A stretch of 64,000 nucleotides of DNA, taken from Stictocephala bisonia (taxonomy: Eukaryota; Arthropoda; Insecta; Hemiptera; Membracidae). The position numbers and the translations under genes were made by a program. Position 1 is the stretch's first letter. The number at the start of each line of letters is the position of its first letter. The stretch spans positions 1,748,111 through 1,812,110 of the forward strand of contig JAQJVL010000047.1 in NCBI GenBank assembly GCA_035578905.1, given 5' to 3'. Shown one piece after another: positions 23,093-34,149 of the stretch. The notes beneath the pieces were generated by a model. It worked only from the letters and a program-made list of their open reading frames with translations, ran no database searches and was not told where the DNA came from.

Positions 23093-23809
23093 TCAATCAA
23101 GCCATTTAAGACCTGTCTCACTGATTCTACGTATTTATGCTAGCTAATCCCTCCATAAAACAGCACAAGGGGCACTTTTTAACTATGTGATCCATTGTTT
23201 GGATAAACTCCTCACAATCACATGACTGTTCTACTGTCAATCCCCATTTGTATTTCCAGTAGTTATATCTGTCCACTCCAGTTCGGAACCGATTCAATAA
23301 TATTCACTTCCTACGAGGGAGGCTCATCCTAACTACAGGAATTCAAAGATCATTAATAAGGAACTTATTTCGTCCATCAAAACTCTTCTACACTACGGTC
23401 CAGCTAGTACTTGGTGAGAAATTTGATCTGCTCAACTGGAAAGCAGTACATATAGATGGCTTTCAAGATTTTAAGCGACCGTTCTGACGTGGGAGATCCT
23501 TGGTAATAGGGAGGTGTGGGGCATTCAAGATCTTATTGCATTCTTTACGTAGTGCTTCCTGATGTCTTACTTCTGGAGGAGCTATATTGCACAGCACCGG
23601 GAGCCAAGGTAGTGGAGTTGACATGAGAGTACCACTAACAGCTCTCATGGCTCTGTTAAGTTGAACATCAATCGCTTTTGTATATGCGCTATTTAGCGAT
23701 ACGGGAGCACTGTATTCAGCAGCTGAATAAACCAGTGACAAAGCAATAGTACGTAGGACGTGTGCGTTGGCTCCCCAAGTTATTCCAACAATATGATGTA
23801 GTACATTAA
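23093..23809 (-). pseudogene. LINE A, C-terminal part of reverse-transcriptase ORF
   Basis: On the minus strand the reading VNVLHHIVGITWGANAH leads to SALVYSAAEY-like and PLPWLPVLCNIAPPEVRHQ segments, then RFRTGVDRYNYWKYKWGL, a cysteine-rich CDC/CCFM region and a stop at 23095-23093. This is the conserved region downstream of the polymerase in jockey-type LINEs, including the terminal zinc-binding-like part. It continues the RT segment at 24626-26039, from which it is separated by a PLE insertion. One or more frameshifts near 23460 break it. An opposite-strand relic of the same family is at 37600-38190. Confidence 0.85.
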
Positions 23810-24636
23810 GGGAGAGGGATCTCAAAAAATATGACCTCCAACTAGTCTTCAGAACTAAAAACAAAACAAAACATGTGTTGTCATTAAAAAAGTCCATCGA
23901 AAACAAAATAGATAAATCCAGCGTGTATAAAATATCTTGTATGGACTGTCAGAATTTTTATATTGGACAAACGGGGCGAACCTTTGCTCAGCGTTATAAG
24001 GAACACTGCCCTGACGCCCGAGCAGAGAAACAAAAGTCGACCTTTGCTCAACACTTGGTTGACAAAAATCACACCATGGCCGATTTAACTAATGGCTTAG
24101 ATATTTTACATATCTGCAACAAAGGAAGCAAACTAGACTCCCTGGAACAATTCGAAATTTATTAAAGTTTTAGTAATAACGATACAAAAGATTCCGTACA
24201 TAATGAAAAACTAAAATTTAGGTCTCATTCTATTTTCAACACAATTATGTCTCTAAACAGTGGACCTGGACAAATCGACCATTGCCCTACTGATAACAGA
24301 AGAGTGGTGGGAGGAGTAACCTAATCGAATTGTTTCCAGTCTGCTTCCGATCACGCCGTGGACCGTGAAATGTGTGTGGTAGGCCTACCAAAAGTTTTAT
24401 TGTTCTATGTTTCTTTGTGTAAACTGTGTTTTTTAATTAATTTGTGACGCATCCCACTGGGACTTATTTATTTTGTATGTTCTTCAACCTGAAGATGCCG
24501 TATTCACGGCGAAACATGTAGTTGGTATTCTCACCTCACACACTGTGAACTGTTTGACGTGAAGGTAAAGTACACCTATTTTAGTCTATTTACAACAGTT
24601 CAGGGGCTACAAAATGGATTTTAAGTAGTACATTAA
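23799..24636. repeat. 11-bp target duplication pair flanking the PLE insertion
   Basis: TAGTACATTAA occurs at 23799-23809 and at 24626-24636. Removing one copy plus the intervening 816 bases restores the LINE reading KTRVNVLHHIVGITWG without a break. Confidence 0.85.
23810..24625 (+). mobile_element. 5'-truncated Penelope-like element with GIY-YIG domain
   Basis: The 816-bp insert starts inside the linker of a PLE protein (KKYDLQLVF at about 23824), then encodes the GIY-YIG domain: SVYKISCMDCQNFYIGQTG with RTFAQRYKEH downstream and a stop near 24164. The rest is 3' untranslated sequence with CTGAAGA (24489), hairpin GCCGT/ACGGC and GAAAC (24511), then about 110 bases to the target duplication. 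The GIY-YIG frame is intact from about 23818 to 24164, but the polymerase is missing. It differs in sequence from the PLE at the window start, so two PLE lineages are present. Confidence 0.85.
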
Positions 24637-26039
24637 CCCTGGTTTTAATTTTAGCTGCTGTGTTTTGAAGATGGCTTTTATCGATGTAACGTTACTCCCA
24701 AGTACTGTGGATGATCATTGTGTTTGAGTTTTACGCCATTTAGAATGATGTTTAATTTTCGATTAGCTCGTCAATTACTTAGGTGGAAGCAGGCTACTTC
24801 GTTTTTTGATGAGTTAGGATTCAGCTTCTAGGTTCTAAAATATTCTTCGAGGGCTGCAAGATCGTTTTTGAGTGTTTGAGTGTTGTCAGTAGCTGTAAAG
24901 TCCTTGTGTAAATAAGCTAAAGCAATATCGTCTGCATACATAACATTTCTTGGCTTGGTAATTGGGGTGTGAGCAGTATACACGTTGAATAAAATTGGAG
25001 CAAGTACGGACCCCTGTGACAGACCATCCTTCAGCTGTCTAAAATAGCTGTCTTCACGACCTATATAAACTTCTATTAGCCTGGCACTAAGCATTGACTC
25101 TAGAAGTACAAGGTAAAAGGACAGGGAAGGAGGCTGTAGAACTTTAATAACAAACCTTTGCCCCATACTGTGTCATAAGCCGCTGTGAGATTAACAAAAG
25201 CTGCAGATGTTTTTAGCTTGTTTGCAAACCCATTATCAATAAATGATGTCAGAGCCAGGATCTGGTCGCAACAACTTCGGCCAGGGCAAAAACCATCCTG
25301 CTCAACTGGAACATTAGGATCAAGAATGGGTGATATTCTGTTGTATAACAGTCTTTCCATCGACTTATAACAAACACTAAGAAGTCCATATTTTAATTCA
25401 ACTTATTTTTGGCCTTATAGTTATCTGTAGCTAGTATCTTATTGCAGAAAGTTTTAAGCCATAGTTTCACTTTGCTACCAGCATGCATTAGAAATTCCGG
25501 AAAGATAACGTCAAGACCGGTAGCTTTCCCTGCTGGTATAACGGATATCACCCTATCTATCTCTTCCTCCGTGAAATTTCTGGAGTCTTCCAGGGGTGAA
25601 AATTGGCTCCTTTTAATTTCGTTTAGCTTTTAAAGCACATGTTTGTCAGGAGGATGGTGGGCTGACTTCGATAAGGTGAAAATCCGTTTACCTATATTAG
25701 CAGCCTTCGGTTGGAGCACTTTTCTTTGATTTTGAGATTTACCAGTTGAGTGTTTCCTTAAAGGTGGCCATGCTTTTCTACTTCTGTGAGTTAAGTTTAT
25801 ATCTTCAACAGTTTTATCCCATTTTTCTCTCCTGGCACTGTCTAGAGAGTTCAGCAGTAGATTAGCTGTATTGGAATGTTCGGTAGCATTAAACTCTTTG
25901 CAAAGGTCGTCTGATTCCTTACTCCATCCTAGTATATACTCCTTTCTGTATCCTCTCGGTATGCAAGCTTTAGCAATGGACAAGAAGAGACTTAAGTGAA
26001 TTAATGCTATGTTAAAAGACATTGGTATTTTAAGATTTG
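24637..26039 (-). pseudogene. LINE A, linker and reverse-transcriptase region
   Basis: Reading on minus from 26039: CIPRGYRKEYILGW and WDKTVEDINLTHRSRKAW are the usual segment between endonuclease and RT in jockey-type LINEs. RT motifs follow: LLSVCYKSMERLLYNRISPI near 25370, VEQDGFCPGRSCCDQI near 25300, LTAAYDTVWGKGLLLK near 25180, LSQGSVLAPILFNVYT near 25020, then catalytic YADD at 24938-24927. Frame changes near 25630, 25130 and 24830 and an in-frame stop kill it. The endonuclease half is absent; upstream sequence is the 26-kb palindromic element and then unrelated DNA, so the copy is 5'-truncated. Confidence 0.88.
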
Positions 26040-26050
26040 TGGTTCTTTTT

Positions 26051-26352
26051 ACAGTACAAGTAAACGTCACACAACACAAATTTATTACAATATAAGCACA
26101 AAATGCACAAATATACTACAATACAAGCACAAAATGCACAAATATTATGGAATGTTTCTTTTGTGAATCCCTCTGGTCTGAGGAAGGTGAGCGTGGTTCA
26201 CCGAAATCGATCACCATAATATTTGTGCATTTTGTGCTTGTATTGTAGTATATTTGTGCATTTTGTGCTTATATTGTAATAAATTTGTGTTGTGTGACGT
26301 TTACTTGTACTGTATATGTACCAACACGTATTATGCTAATTAAAAAACTATT
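26051..26352. mobile_element. Short palindromic PLE-like element with 11-bp target duplication
   Basis: TGGTTCTTTTT flanks the block on both sides (26040-26050 and 26353-26363). Inside, arms of about 100 bases are inverted copies (ACAGTAAACG-type start, TGTGCATTTTGTGCTT repeats), and the loop carries CTGAGGA (26178), hairpin GGTGA/TCACC and GAAAT (26203), the PLE tail motif. A short 3' extension (TATTATGCTAATTAAAAAAC) follows the right arm. Part of the same element lies at 55585-55700. No coding capacity exists, so it would depend on other elements. Confidence 0.75.
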
Positions 26353-26363
26353 TGGTTCTTTTT

Positions 26364-27220
26364 GTCTGCTGTGTTTTTAACGACTTACCGGTCACACATT
26401 CAAGGAACAGCCACGCTCGATGTTAGTTGTCGCCGTTACCTTGCGATAATGTCAGAACCCTGTAGTCAGGGTACTGTATACATTTAAAAAAATCACTTTA
26501 AATACTATATTTGTAATATCATTACAGTATTTGCATACAATTAAGCATATAAGTTTACATGTAAATTAGAGATAAAGTGCTTATAGTTTTGAATGCTAAT
26601 CTAAAATAATAATTTTAATACTCTACATTCTTTGAAAAATCCTCTAAGGAGGTTTTTCCTTTGTTTAGATCCACTATAAAAAAAAATGCAATTATTTATC
26701 ACTGATTATGAGCATTTTTGATAGTAGGACTAATAAATAACTAGAGTGTTGCAGATGATTATGTATCAACTAACTGCCTCCCCCACAGTGACACTCGCTT
26801 TACAGTAAACTGGGCAGTTGTAACAACAGTACGGCTGCAATTACGTTTTATTTGGTTTTATCGTTTCTCGTTGGTAGAGCTGGGTGACAAATGAACAAAC
26901 TGCTCCTACATGGACTTTATTGTTGGTTTCAACTTAAAAGGCTAACAATTTTATTTGATCATTTTTGGTATTTTTGCTAATATGTTGAGTATTTAATGTA
27001 TTTTTATTCATTGTGTACATGAAGTTAGCTCTCAGAGCTCATTATACCTGGAGTGTATTTAATAAGTTTCCAAGAACTAATATAAAGCAGTTTACCTAAG
27101 ATAATATATCTCTAAGGTAACTTTAAAACAATTAGATATATTCCGAGTGTGAATTCGAAGCATAGTTATTTTACAGCAATATTAAGGATTCAAAGTCACG
27201 CCTGTAAAAGTCAAACTACA
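26364..27220. other. No gene recognised
   Basis: AT-rich. The patch at 26375-26440 (AACAGCCACGCTCGAT, TACCTTGCGATAATG) resembles 31795-31830, so it is probably an old shared repeat. Confidence 0.4.
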
Positions 27221-27318
27221 CCAATACCACTGTACGTGTATGGGTGGGTGTGTGGGTCAATACCACTGTACGTGTATGGGTAGGCGGGTGAGTCTATACC
27301 ATTGTATGTTATAAATTC
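27221..27318 (+). repeat. 36-bp G4 minisatellite, array C
   Basis: Two complete units ACCACTGTACGTGTATGGGT plus GGGTGTGTGGGTCAAT and a third partial one. The G runs are partly broken. Confidence 0.85.
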
Positions 27319-28604
27319 GTGTATAAGTTTGACAAGTATCGGGTGGAATGTAATATTAAAAATATTTTAATTCAACTTATTTTTGGCCTTATTACATAAA
27401 TTAATTATACATAAAAAACTAATTATTCGTTTTACTAATGCATACTTTGGCAATTCATTTCTTTGTTTGAATATACCGACAGTATAATACTGTTAATACA
27501 AGCCATGTAAAATATTACCTTACACCATAATGGTGAATCAGGCCAAATTCGACTATTACACTATTAAAACAATCATTTAAAATTCTAATTAAAGCTTTCT
27601 TGTTAGCCATATCATTAAAATACAGTGGTAGGTTTTTACAGAAATCACATTTATTAAAATAGTAAAATAGTTGTTCATGTTAGTAAAGTCTATCTTTAAA
27701 TTACTAAAGTTATTATTCTGCTACACTAAATATATATTGGGACATGTTAAATATAGTATAAAGTCTCACATAATGCATGATGACTGTGTTATTTTTGTGT
27801 TATATTCAATGTAACCTAAGGCAAATTACAATAGAGTAAAGTTTAAGTAATCATTTTTTTTCTTTTTTTTTTCAAAACGTTATCAAAGTTTTAAGTGGCA
27901 TCGGTTAGATTTGACTAACCTAAATACAGTATATCTTCTTAGTAGCATTGTCATTTTTTTTTCTAACAACTATAACATATTTGTCTTTCAATGTTTATGT
28001 CTTATACCAACCTTATAAAAATATCGATGTATGCCGCAACCTCTTATTTCCAGTTGGGGGTCAAATACTAATGTATACAAAAACTACAATGTAATAAAAA
28101 GACATTTTTTCCTTTGTGTCTAAATTTTAAGAGAGTGGTGAGGGAATTTTAGGGGCTCTTACATATTATCATCATGTGTCAAAGAGTTTATACATTGTAA
28201 TAGAAAATGGAGTTTGGCTGGATCAAAAATTAGGGGTTTTCTACAAAGATGTGTCTCCTATTGACTAGTGTTTCTGCGTTGTAGACATCAAGAACAATAC
28301 GATTTTTTCCTTCTCTGATTTCCTTTCCTCGTTCATTTTCCAAGTATACTGAAAGTTTTGTTTGTTCATGTGTCGGTTTATAGACAATAATTAAACGAAA
28401 AAGGCTTTATTTTTTTCTATTTATATTCCTATTTCTATATATATTATTCTATTTATACCGAGATCAGCAAGACTAATAAATAAAAATATTTTTTGTTCCG
28501 TGTTTAAGGGATGGTTATAAATTTGACATTTTACGTCCATCAGTTTAACCAAAATGTCTCTAATGGTGCCACATAAAGTTTTCACACTAATGAGACATAT
28601 TACA
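27319..28604. other. AT-rich stretch, no gene recognised
   Basis: Only a 31-bp exact match to 25388-25418 at 27362-27392 stands out (see findings). Confidence 0.5.
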
Positions 28605-28776
28605 TTTTTTTTTTTTTTTTTATGAAACTTTACTCGTTAGTTCTCATGGGCTTGAAAGCCTGTTCGTGAATTTAACTCAACGAGTGAAATACCGACCATT
28701 AGTTCAGTGGGGATTCAAACCTTGGACAGTGCCCTCCGCAGTCCGAAGCCTTAACCACTGAGCCACCGCGTCAGTC
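28605..28776 (-). mobile_element. tRNA-derived SINE with poly(A) tail
   Basis: On minus the element begins GACGCGGTGGCTCAG. RNA polymerase III box A is TGGCTCAGTGGTTAAGG (28765-28749) and box B is GGTTTGAATCC (28721-28711), spaced as in a tRNA. An unrelated body of about 90 bases follows, ending in a 17-base A run (T run at 28605-28621). SINEs are copied by LINE machinery; the poly(A) tail would suit an L1-like or relaxed partner rather than the ATT-tailed LINE here. Target duplications were not clear. Confidence 0.85.
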
Positions 28777-29534
28777 TTTTATATCATATGTAGTTTAATA
28801 TTTTCTTTACCCCTTACACCACACATCATGAGCTAATCTATACCTATATGTTATCTAATATTTATGTTAGTATATGAACCTGGGGGACCATCTAACGACC
28901 TACCGGGATGGTGAATCATGAAGAATAAACAAGACTACAGCTCTCCCACTCACTCACCAACACGTACGAAGTGTTTTTAAAACCTTAGAAAAGAGTAAAC
29001 TCTCTCACTTTCCTAATAAGGTTAGTTATGATAAAACACAACTCTGAAGGATTATAAAAGAAGATTAAAATACATTATAGAATTCAACAGTAGCTGAGGC
29101 ATCGTCTACCTGTGTTCATAATAAACCTTTGAGAGCAGGAATAAACCAGTTTACTGTGACTTAGTTGCCGGCATTCCGCCAGCAGCGCTAGAGCCAGTTA
29201 ATTGTACCTTTGTACGAAATAATTTTGCATTGAAGTGCCATTGTTAGAATCAACTGGTGCACGGGAAAACTAAAGTCCCAGACGATGTTTGTAATTCATG
29301 AACCATACAATGCCCCTGCAGTAGCTTACTTTCAACAAAAACGTGTTGTATCATTAATTTTCCTTGTTTATAAAAGCCACCATATTCGGTTGACGTAATG
29401 AGGTTTTGAGTGAAAAAGGATCAATAACACGTAACTAAACACATTTTCAGCAATAATTTAGACACACGTCTACCGAATATTTCTTAGTAAGAGCCATTTA
29501 TTAATATCCAGGGCATCTAAGGGACCTACAACTT
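28777..29534. other. No gene recognised
   Basis: Mixed-composition sequence without a usable frame or repeat. Confidence 0.4.
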
Positions 29535-29665
29535 TATGTGGTATCCGAACCAACAGTTTAATTGGTCTAATTGATGTCTAACTGACAAACCTGATACTCA
29601 GTTCTCTTCCCTAAACAATATTTGGATCTAAGACTTCTCTAGTAATGTCCACGTACATGGTGTTA
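29535..29665 (+). repeat. Repeat family C, fragment
   Basis: TGGTATCCGAACCA, then CTAACTGACAAACCTGATAC and TCAGTTCTCTTCC match 40148-40215 in order. See the fuller copies at 39985-40300 and 48270-48610. Confidence 0.65.
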
Positions 29666-29715
29666 TTTTTTTCTTTGAAAATGTTGCTTTATACTGGATG
29701 TAATCATTTCTGTAT

Positions 29716-29935
29716 GTAGTTGGGTGGGTATAAGGACACGTACACTATTGTACGTGTATGGGGTGGTTGAGAGGGGTCATCATTACTAAATGTAGTTGGG
29801 TGCGTAAGAGGGTGCTCACTACTGTAAGTGTGTGGGTGGGATAGTTTATTACTATTGTACGTGTATGGAGTGAGTAGGAGAGTCATCGTTACTGAACGTA
29901 GTTGGATGGGTGGGAAGGTTAAAAGAACTGTTCAT
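29716..29935 (+). repeat. 36-bp minisatellite, array D (diverged)
   Basis: Units around TACTATTGTACGTGTATGG recur, with spacer text such as GGTTGAGAGGGGTCATCATT differing from the main family. The G runs are mostly degraded. Confidence 0.7.
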
Positions 29936-30510
29936 GTGTGGTGAACATTTGGACAACACTGACATATACCTTGAGGGGGAGCACCTTATATTTGATTATC
30001 GTTTGAATGAATGTACATATATGTCTTTCAAACAAAATAACATTATCTTGGAACATTTTATAATTTAATTTGGTAGTTATTTAGCTTAAAAGTATTTTGA
30101 ATTGAATAAAATTATTACAATTAACAAATTATAAATAACCCAATTAAAGGTGAAAGTAAATTGTATATAGATTTAACTGTTTATCGTACGAATATTTGCT
30201 GCTATCAGACCCTTAGTCATATGACAAGTCTAATGGTTGTAAACAATCATAAGTATTATCTAAAAGAGTAGGATTATATCTAATATTTGTATTTTAAAAC
30301 AACTACCAAAGTGAATATTATTTTGTAAAAAGGTAATCTGGCTATTCCAGTATAGTAATTATACGTAAGCATCTAAGAGAAATCATTTATTTAATAAAAG
30401 GAGGAGATGGAAGTCAGCCGACTTTATACTTCTGGATTGATAGGCGATGGTTTCTTTCTGAATGATGATCACCCCAATTCTAAGTGGACGCACCTAGATC
30501 AGTCAGATGC

Positions 30511-30545
30511 CAACTGATGAAGGATTGAGAGTGGTCTCAAACGTC
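30511..30545 (+). other. Degenerate PLE-type tail motif
   Basis: CTGATGA (30514) is followed by TGAGA, a short loop, TCTCA and AAACG. This is the hairpin motif of the PLE tails, with the G before AAA lost. No coding part is attached. Confidence 0.35.
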
Positions 30546-30760
30546 CTAAGCTTTATAAATCTCGTTATATGGCAACTGCACCACCCAATGCCATTAACAG
30601 CAACACTCCAAATTTTCGGAAACAGTATCTTCATAACAACTATTATCATCTGTTATGATTGTTCTTCTTCTTCTCAATCCAATTTAGGTCTAGTCCGATG
30701 TTGTGGTTCCGAATATATTGTTCGTAATCGACCACAGCCATCCTTTAATTGGTCATTTAT

Positions 30761-30916
30761 ATTGAGGCATATTACGTACAGCCCAGTAACTATACTCTCT
30801 GTTTACCTATATATTGAGGCATATTACGTACAGCCCAGTAACTATACTCTCTGTTTACCTATATATTGAGGCATATTACGTACAGCCCAGTAACTATACT
30901 CTCTGTTTACCTATAC
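30761..30916. repeat. 52-bp tandem repeat, three copies
   Basis: ATTGAGGCATATTACGTACA starts at 30761, 30813 and 30865. The copies are almost identical, which indicates recent expansion. Confidence 0.97.
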
Positions 30917-32700
30917 TTTGAGAAGCAAATCAATAATCTGTGTGGCCAAGAACTGCCAACGAACGTATGGGTGATCTGCTTTGCAAGTAAGAGCACAGCT
31001 GCTGAATTCAACTTCACCCGGACATATATGTTAGGGTCGAACCCCTCGAATAGGCGCGTACAAAATGGTCACTGACGGTAGCCGTAAGATTTTTTTTTTC
31101 ATTTTGTAAGGTAAAAAATAAATAAAAACTACGGACTTAACATACACTTTTTATAAACTTATTGACTTTATTTGTGAATACACTGAACATTTTGACCTTT
31201 TCGCGTCCTTAAAGAGGTTCAGTGGTATGTAACAATACTGTACAGGTGAAAAACAATAAAACAGATACAGTGTAGCTTGCTTGCTATTAAAATATATAAG
31301 GCATACATGATGAGACCAACATAATTTCATGAATTCACGAGTATTGTCGGTCACCATGCCTTTCTAAAACAACACCTTTACATCCACTCCCTCCCTACAC
31401 TATGAATATACATAACAATAAATAGTACCCACGTCATATTTCAATGCAGATTTACCCTAAGTCACTGTTAACAACAGTATATATAATTATATATTGTTTA
31501 TAGTGTTCATCAACCCACATATCATTGTACAGAATATCTTTAAATTATCTTCCATTCTCCAAACAACAAATATCAATAAATATATGACCCCCTTAGTTAT
31601 CTGGACTCTGATCGTCCAACTTACCTTTACGGGCCTTACTACGGGTTAACAGAGGTCTTAGTTATGGGGTAAAGTTAGGGTTAATTAAGTGTTTTACTCT
31701 TAACGCAGTGACCGACGACGTAAGTGTGACTTTATAACCACCACTCGTGACCAGGCAGGTGGACTGTGTGCGGGACTGGTTTCCACATCCTACGAACAGC
31801 TATGCTCGATTACCTTGTGGTAATGTAAAATGCCAATGGTGAATCTGCTTATGAGTTTTACCTTTTCATGAGGCAATAAACGGCACCAGTAAAACTACTT
31901 ACTTTCGGCACAGAAATTATGTGCACCTTAGTTGAAGGCTGGCTTCTACGGAACTAGCAGTCCTAAGAAAATTCTAATCACACCATTTTTTTCTAGTTTA
32001 ATTGTACAATATGGAAATACTGAAACATTGATTTTTGGCTTCTAGAGGTCGTAAAATTAATAAATTGGTTTTGTGGTGATTCTTATGACATGTATAATTA
32101 CGATATATTGAAGTTTAAATAAATGAAGCTATTATATATTGATTTATATCAGTTTAAATTTATAAACTTTAAGTTATTTTAAATTGTCTAAAACCGATTT
32201 AAAATAACTGCAATTATTTATGGCTATAAAATTAATGTATCTTAACTATACATGTCTTAAGTATTATAACAAGACCAATTAATAAATGTTACAACCTCTA
32301 CAAGCCAAGAAAACAATGTTTCAGGGAATTCATAAGAACTTTTTTCTCTAAAAGTTAATTTTCTATATTGTATTTTACTTATAGACAACATTCCTATTAA
32401 CCAGGTATTAAAATATAATTGTGACAAATTAATGGTTTTTTAGTAATAGCGGTGTACATTTGATGTACAGATAAAACTTGTTGAAATTCCGGTAACTTTT
32501 AAAACTTAAAATAACCTTTTAAATTGCATATGTCATAGCGTACAATTTAACAAGGAAAACAATGCTGTAATTATATTTTGCGTACGCCCCTTAGTCACTT
32601 AAGAAACAACCGTCAAACTCGGATGCACATAATTTATGCACCGACGATCCAAATTACTGTATGTCCACCAAATTGATTGAATTCAAGCAGCCACTAAAAA
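30917..32700. other. No gene recognised
   Basis: AT-rich throughout apart from a less AT-rich patch at 31580-31830. No frames of note. Confidence 0.5.
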
Positions 32701-32719
32701 TAAATTCAGTGATGTAAAA

Positions 32720-32820
32720 GGCTTGAGTGATTGATGAAGCAATATGAAAGACATTAGAGTGAATCCATTCAAATACCAAAACCGAGGACAGAGTTATTTC
32801 ACAATGCACGCTCCGTGGCT
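32720..32820 (+). repeat. Repeat family B, small third copy
   Basis: GATTGATGAAGCAATATGAA, then GACATTAGAGTGAATCCA and ACAAATACC-like text match 37198-37260 and 17880-17940. Confidence 0.7.
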
Positions 32821-33099
32821 TATTCGTTAGTAATATAATTATTGAAATGTCGGACTAAGTTTTTAATATCTGTCATTTTGAATCTTTCCACATGTAATTA
32901 AAAGTATACAACAAAATATCTTCTACTAATTAGAGAATAGAATAATTTTTATTGCATAATAATTTACTGTAAATGTATTGCAATAGTCATGGTGCAATTA
33001 AATTATTATATTGGTTAAAATTGAGCGGTCATTCCTACAGAATTCCACTTTCATATACACAGTTTTGATTCATATAATCTTCACATTCAAATCATTGGT

Positions 33100-33810
33100 T
33101 TCAGTTAGATTCTCCTACCTTCACTGTGAAACCACGTAATCATTAGTCTCCCAGTTTTGGGATATGAAATCTCCAACACAGTAAAAGATCTCTGAAATGA
33201 GATACCTTTTTAATCGTACGTTGAAAGCCTTTGCCTTAATGCTGCTTTTATACTCTGTGGGAAGACTATTGGTCAGGCGAGCACTTGTTTATGAGGGAAT
33301 GTGCTTTGTAGTCCAAAGAGTCTCTTTAAGAGTTCTTCTTCCATACGATAAGTTAGGATGTATGAGACCATAATACGCTGCAAGCATGACTTGATCAGGG
33401 CATATCTTGTACAGGCTCCTCTGGACATAAATCTCAGATGTCTGGACATAAATATCGATATGATTGGTCTAAGATAATCTCACTCGATGTTAACTCCGAG
33501 AAATATTTTCGCTTGACCCTACCTTTCCTTCGTATAAGATAACCCTTGGTGATTGTTCAGGTTGTGGTTGGGTGGAGGAAGAATCTAATAAAATTAGTCT
33601 CGGAAAGGTTTATTTTAAGAATGATATTATTAAAATGTTGGACACTACCATTTAAATATTAAAAGTTTCCCAAACCTGTTTGACCTCCCCCCTCCTCTTA
33701 CTAAATAAGCCGTCAATAACGCAGTGATGCAGATGTATCATTAGCCTACACCATAAAGAGCAAAGAACTTAGTATCGGTCCCTGTGGGACCATGACGCTT
33801 AGTTCTCGTG
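33100..33810 (-). pseudogene. LINE reverse-transcriptase relic
   Basis: On minus, VMVPQGPILSSLLFMV (VPQG codons at 33790-33776) is RT motif 4, then FNNIILKINLSETNFIRF matches the NLxLNxxKTxxIxF segment, and KIFLGVNIE matches the FLGxxID segment that follows. Further down, YALIKSCLQRIMVSYI and KRLFGLQ are the usual post-RT region. Stops interrupt it many times and the catalytic motif is not recognisable. It is an old jockey/CR1-like relic, distinct from LINE A and LINE B as far as can be judged by eye. Confidence 0.7.
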
Positions 33811-33945
33811 TTTTTTATGTTTTAATATCGATAATTAGGATGTAGGAATTTTGTTTTTCATAACACACTTATGTTCATAACACAATTATGAAAAAATAAA
33901 AAAAAGTGAATATTTTCAAAACCTAAAAAATATTTCCTGTGGCCT

Positions 33946-34024
33946 TTATCGGGAAGTTTCGACGCTTTAGCAAGTTAACCGTATCGAGCAACATCGGTCC
34001 TAGCTGCTCCTTGGATGGGTGACT
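33946..34024 (+). repeat. 5S rRNA-like sequence
   Basis: ATCGGGAAGTTT, CAAGTTAACCGTATCGAGCA, and CTCCTTGGATGGGTGAC resemble the internal control region of 5S rRNA (AAGTTAAGC and TACTTGGATGGGTGAC). The order is right but the match is imperfect and the molecule incomplete. It could be a 5S pseudogene or the head of a 5S-derived SINE. Confidence 0.35.
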
Positions 34025-34149
34025 GGTGAAGGATCCGTCTTTTCCCAGTAGCTGGTGGTGGTTCGGAGGTCACTCTTTTCCAGGTTAGGTGTTTGAGAAG
34101 GCTTTACAGCCCTCCCTCACTTTGGCCGGTCAAACATGACATTCTTTGA

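Noticed and set aside
26178..26207. Annotated hammerhead ribozyme
   Set aside because: Core halves are present but an extra base before stem II and no clear stems I and III or cleavage site; kept only as a finding.
33946..34024. Functional 5S rRNA gene
   Set aside because: Only the middle part resembles 5S rRNA, with many mismatches and no complete ends or T-run terminator.
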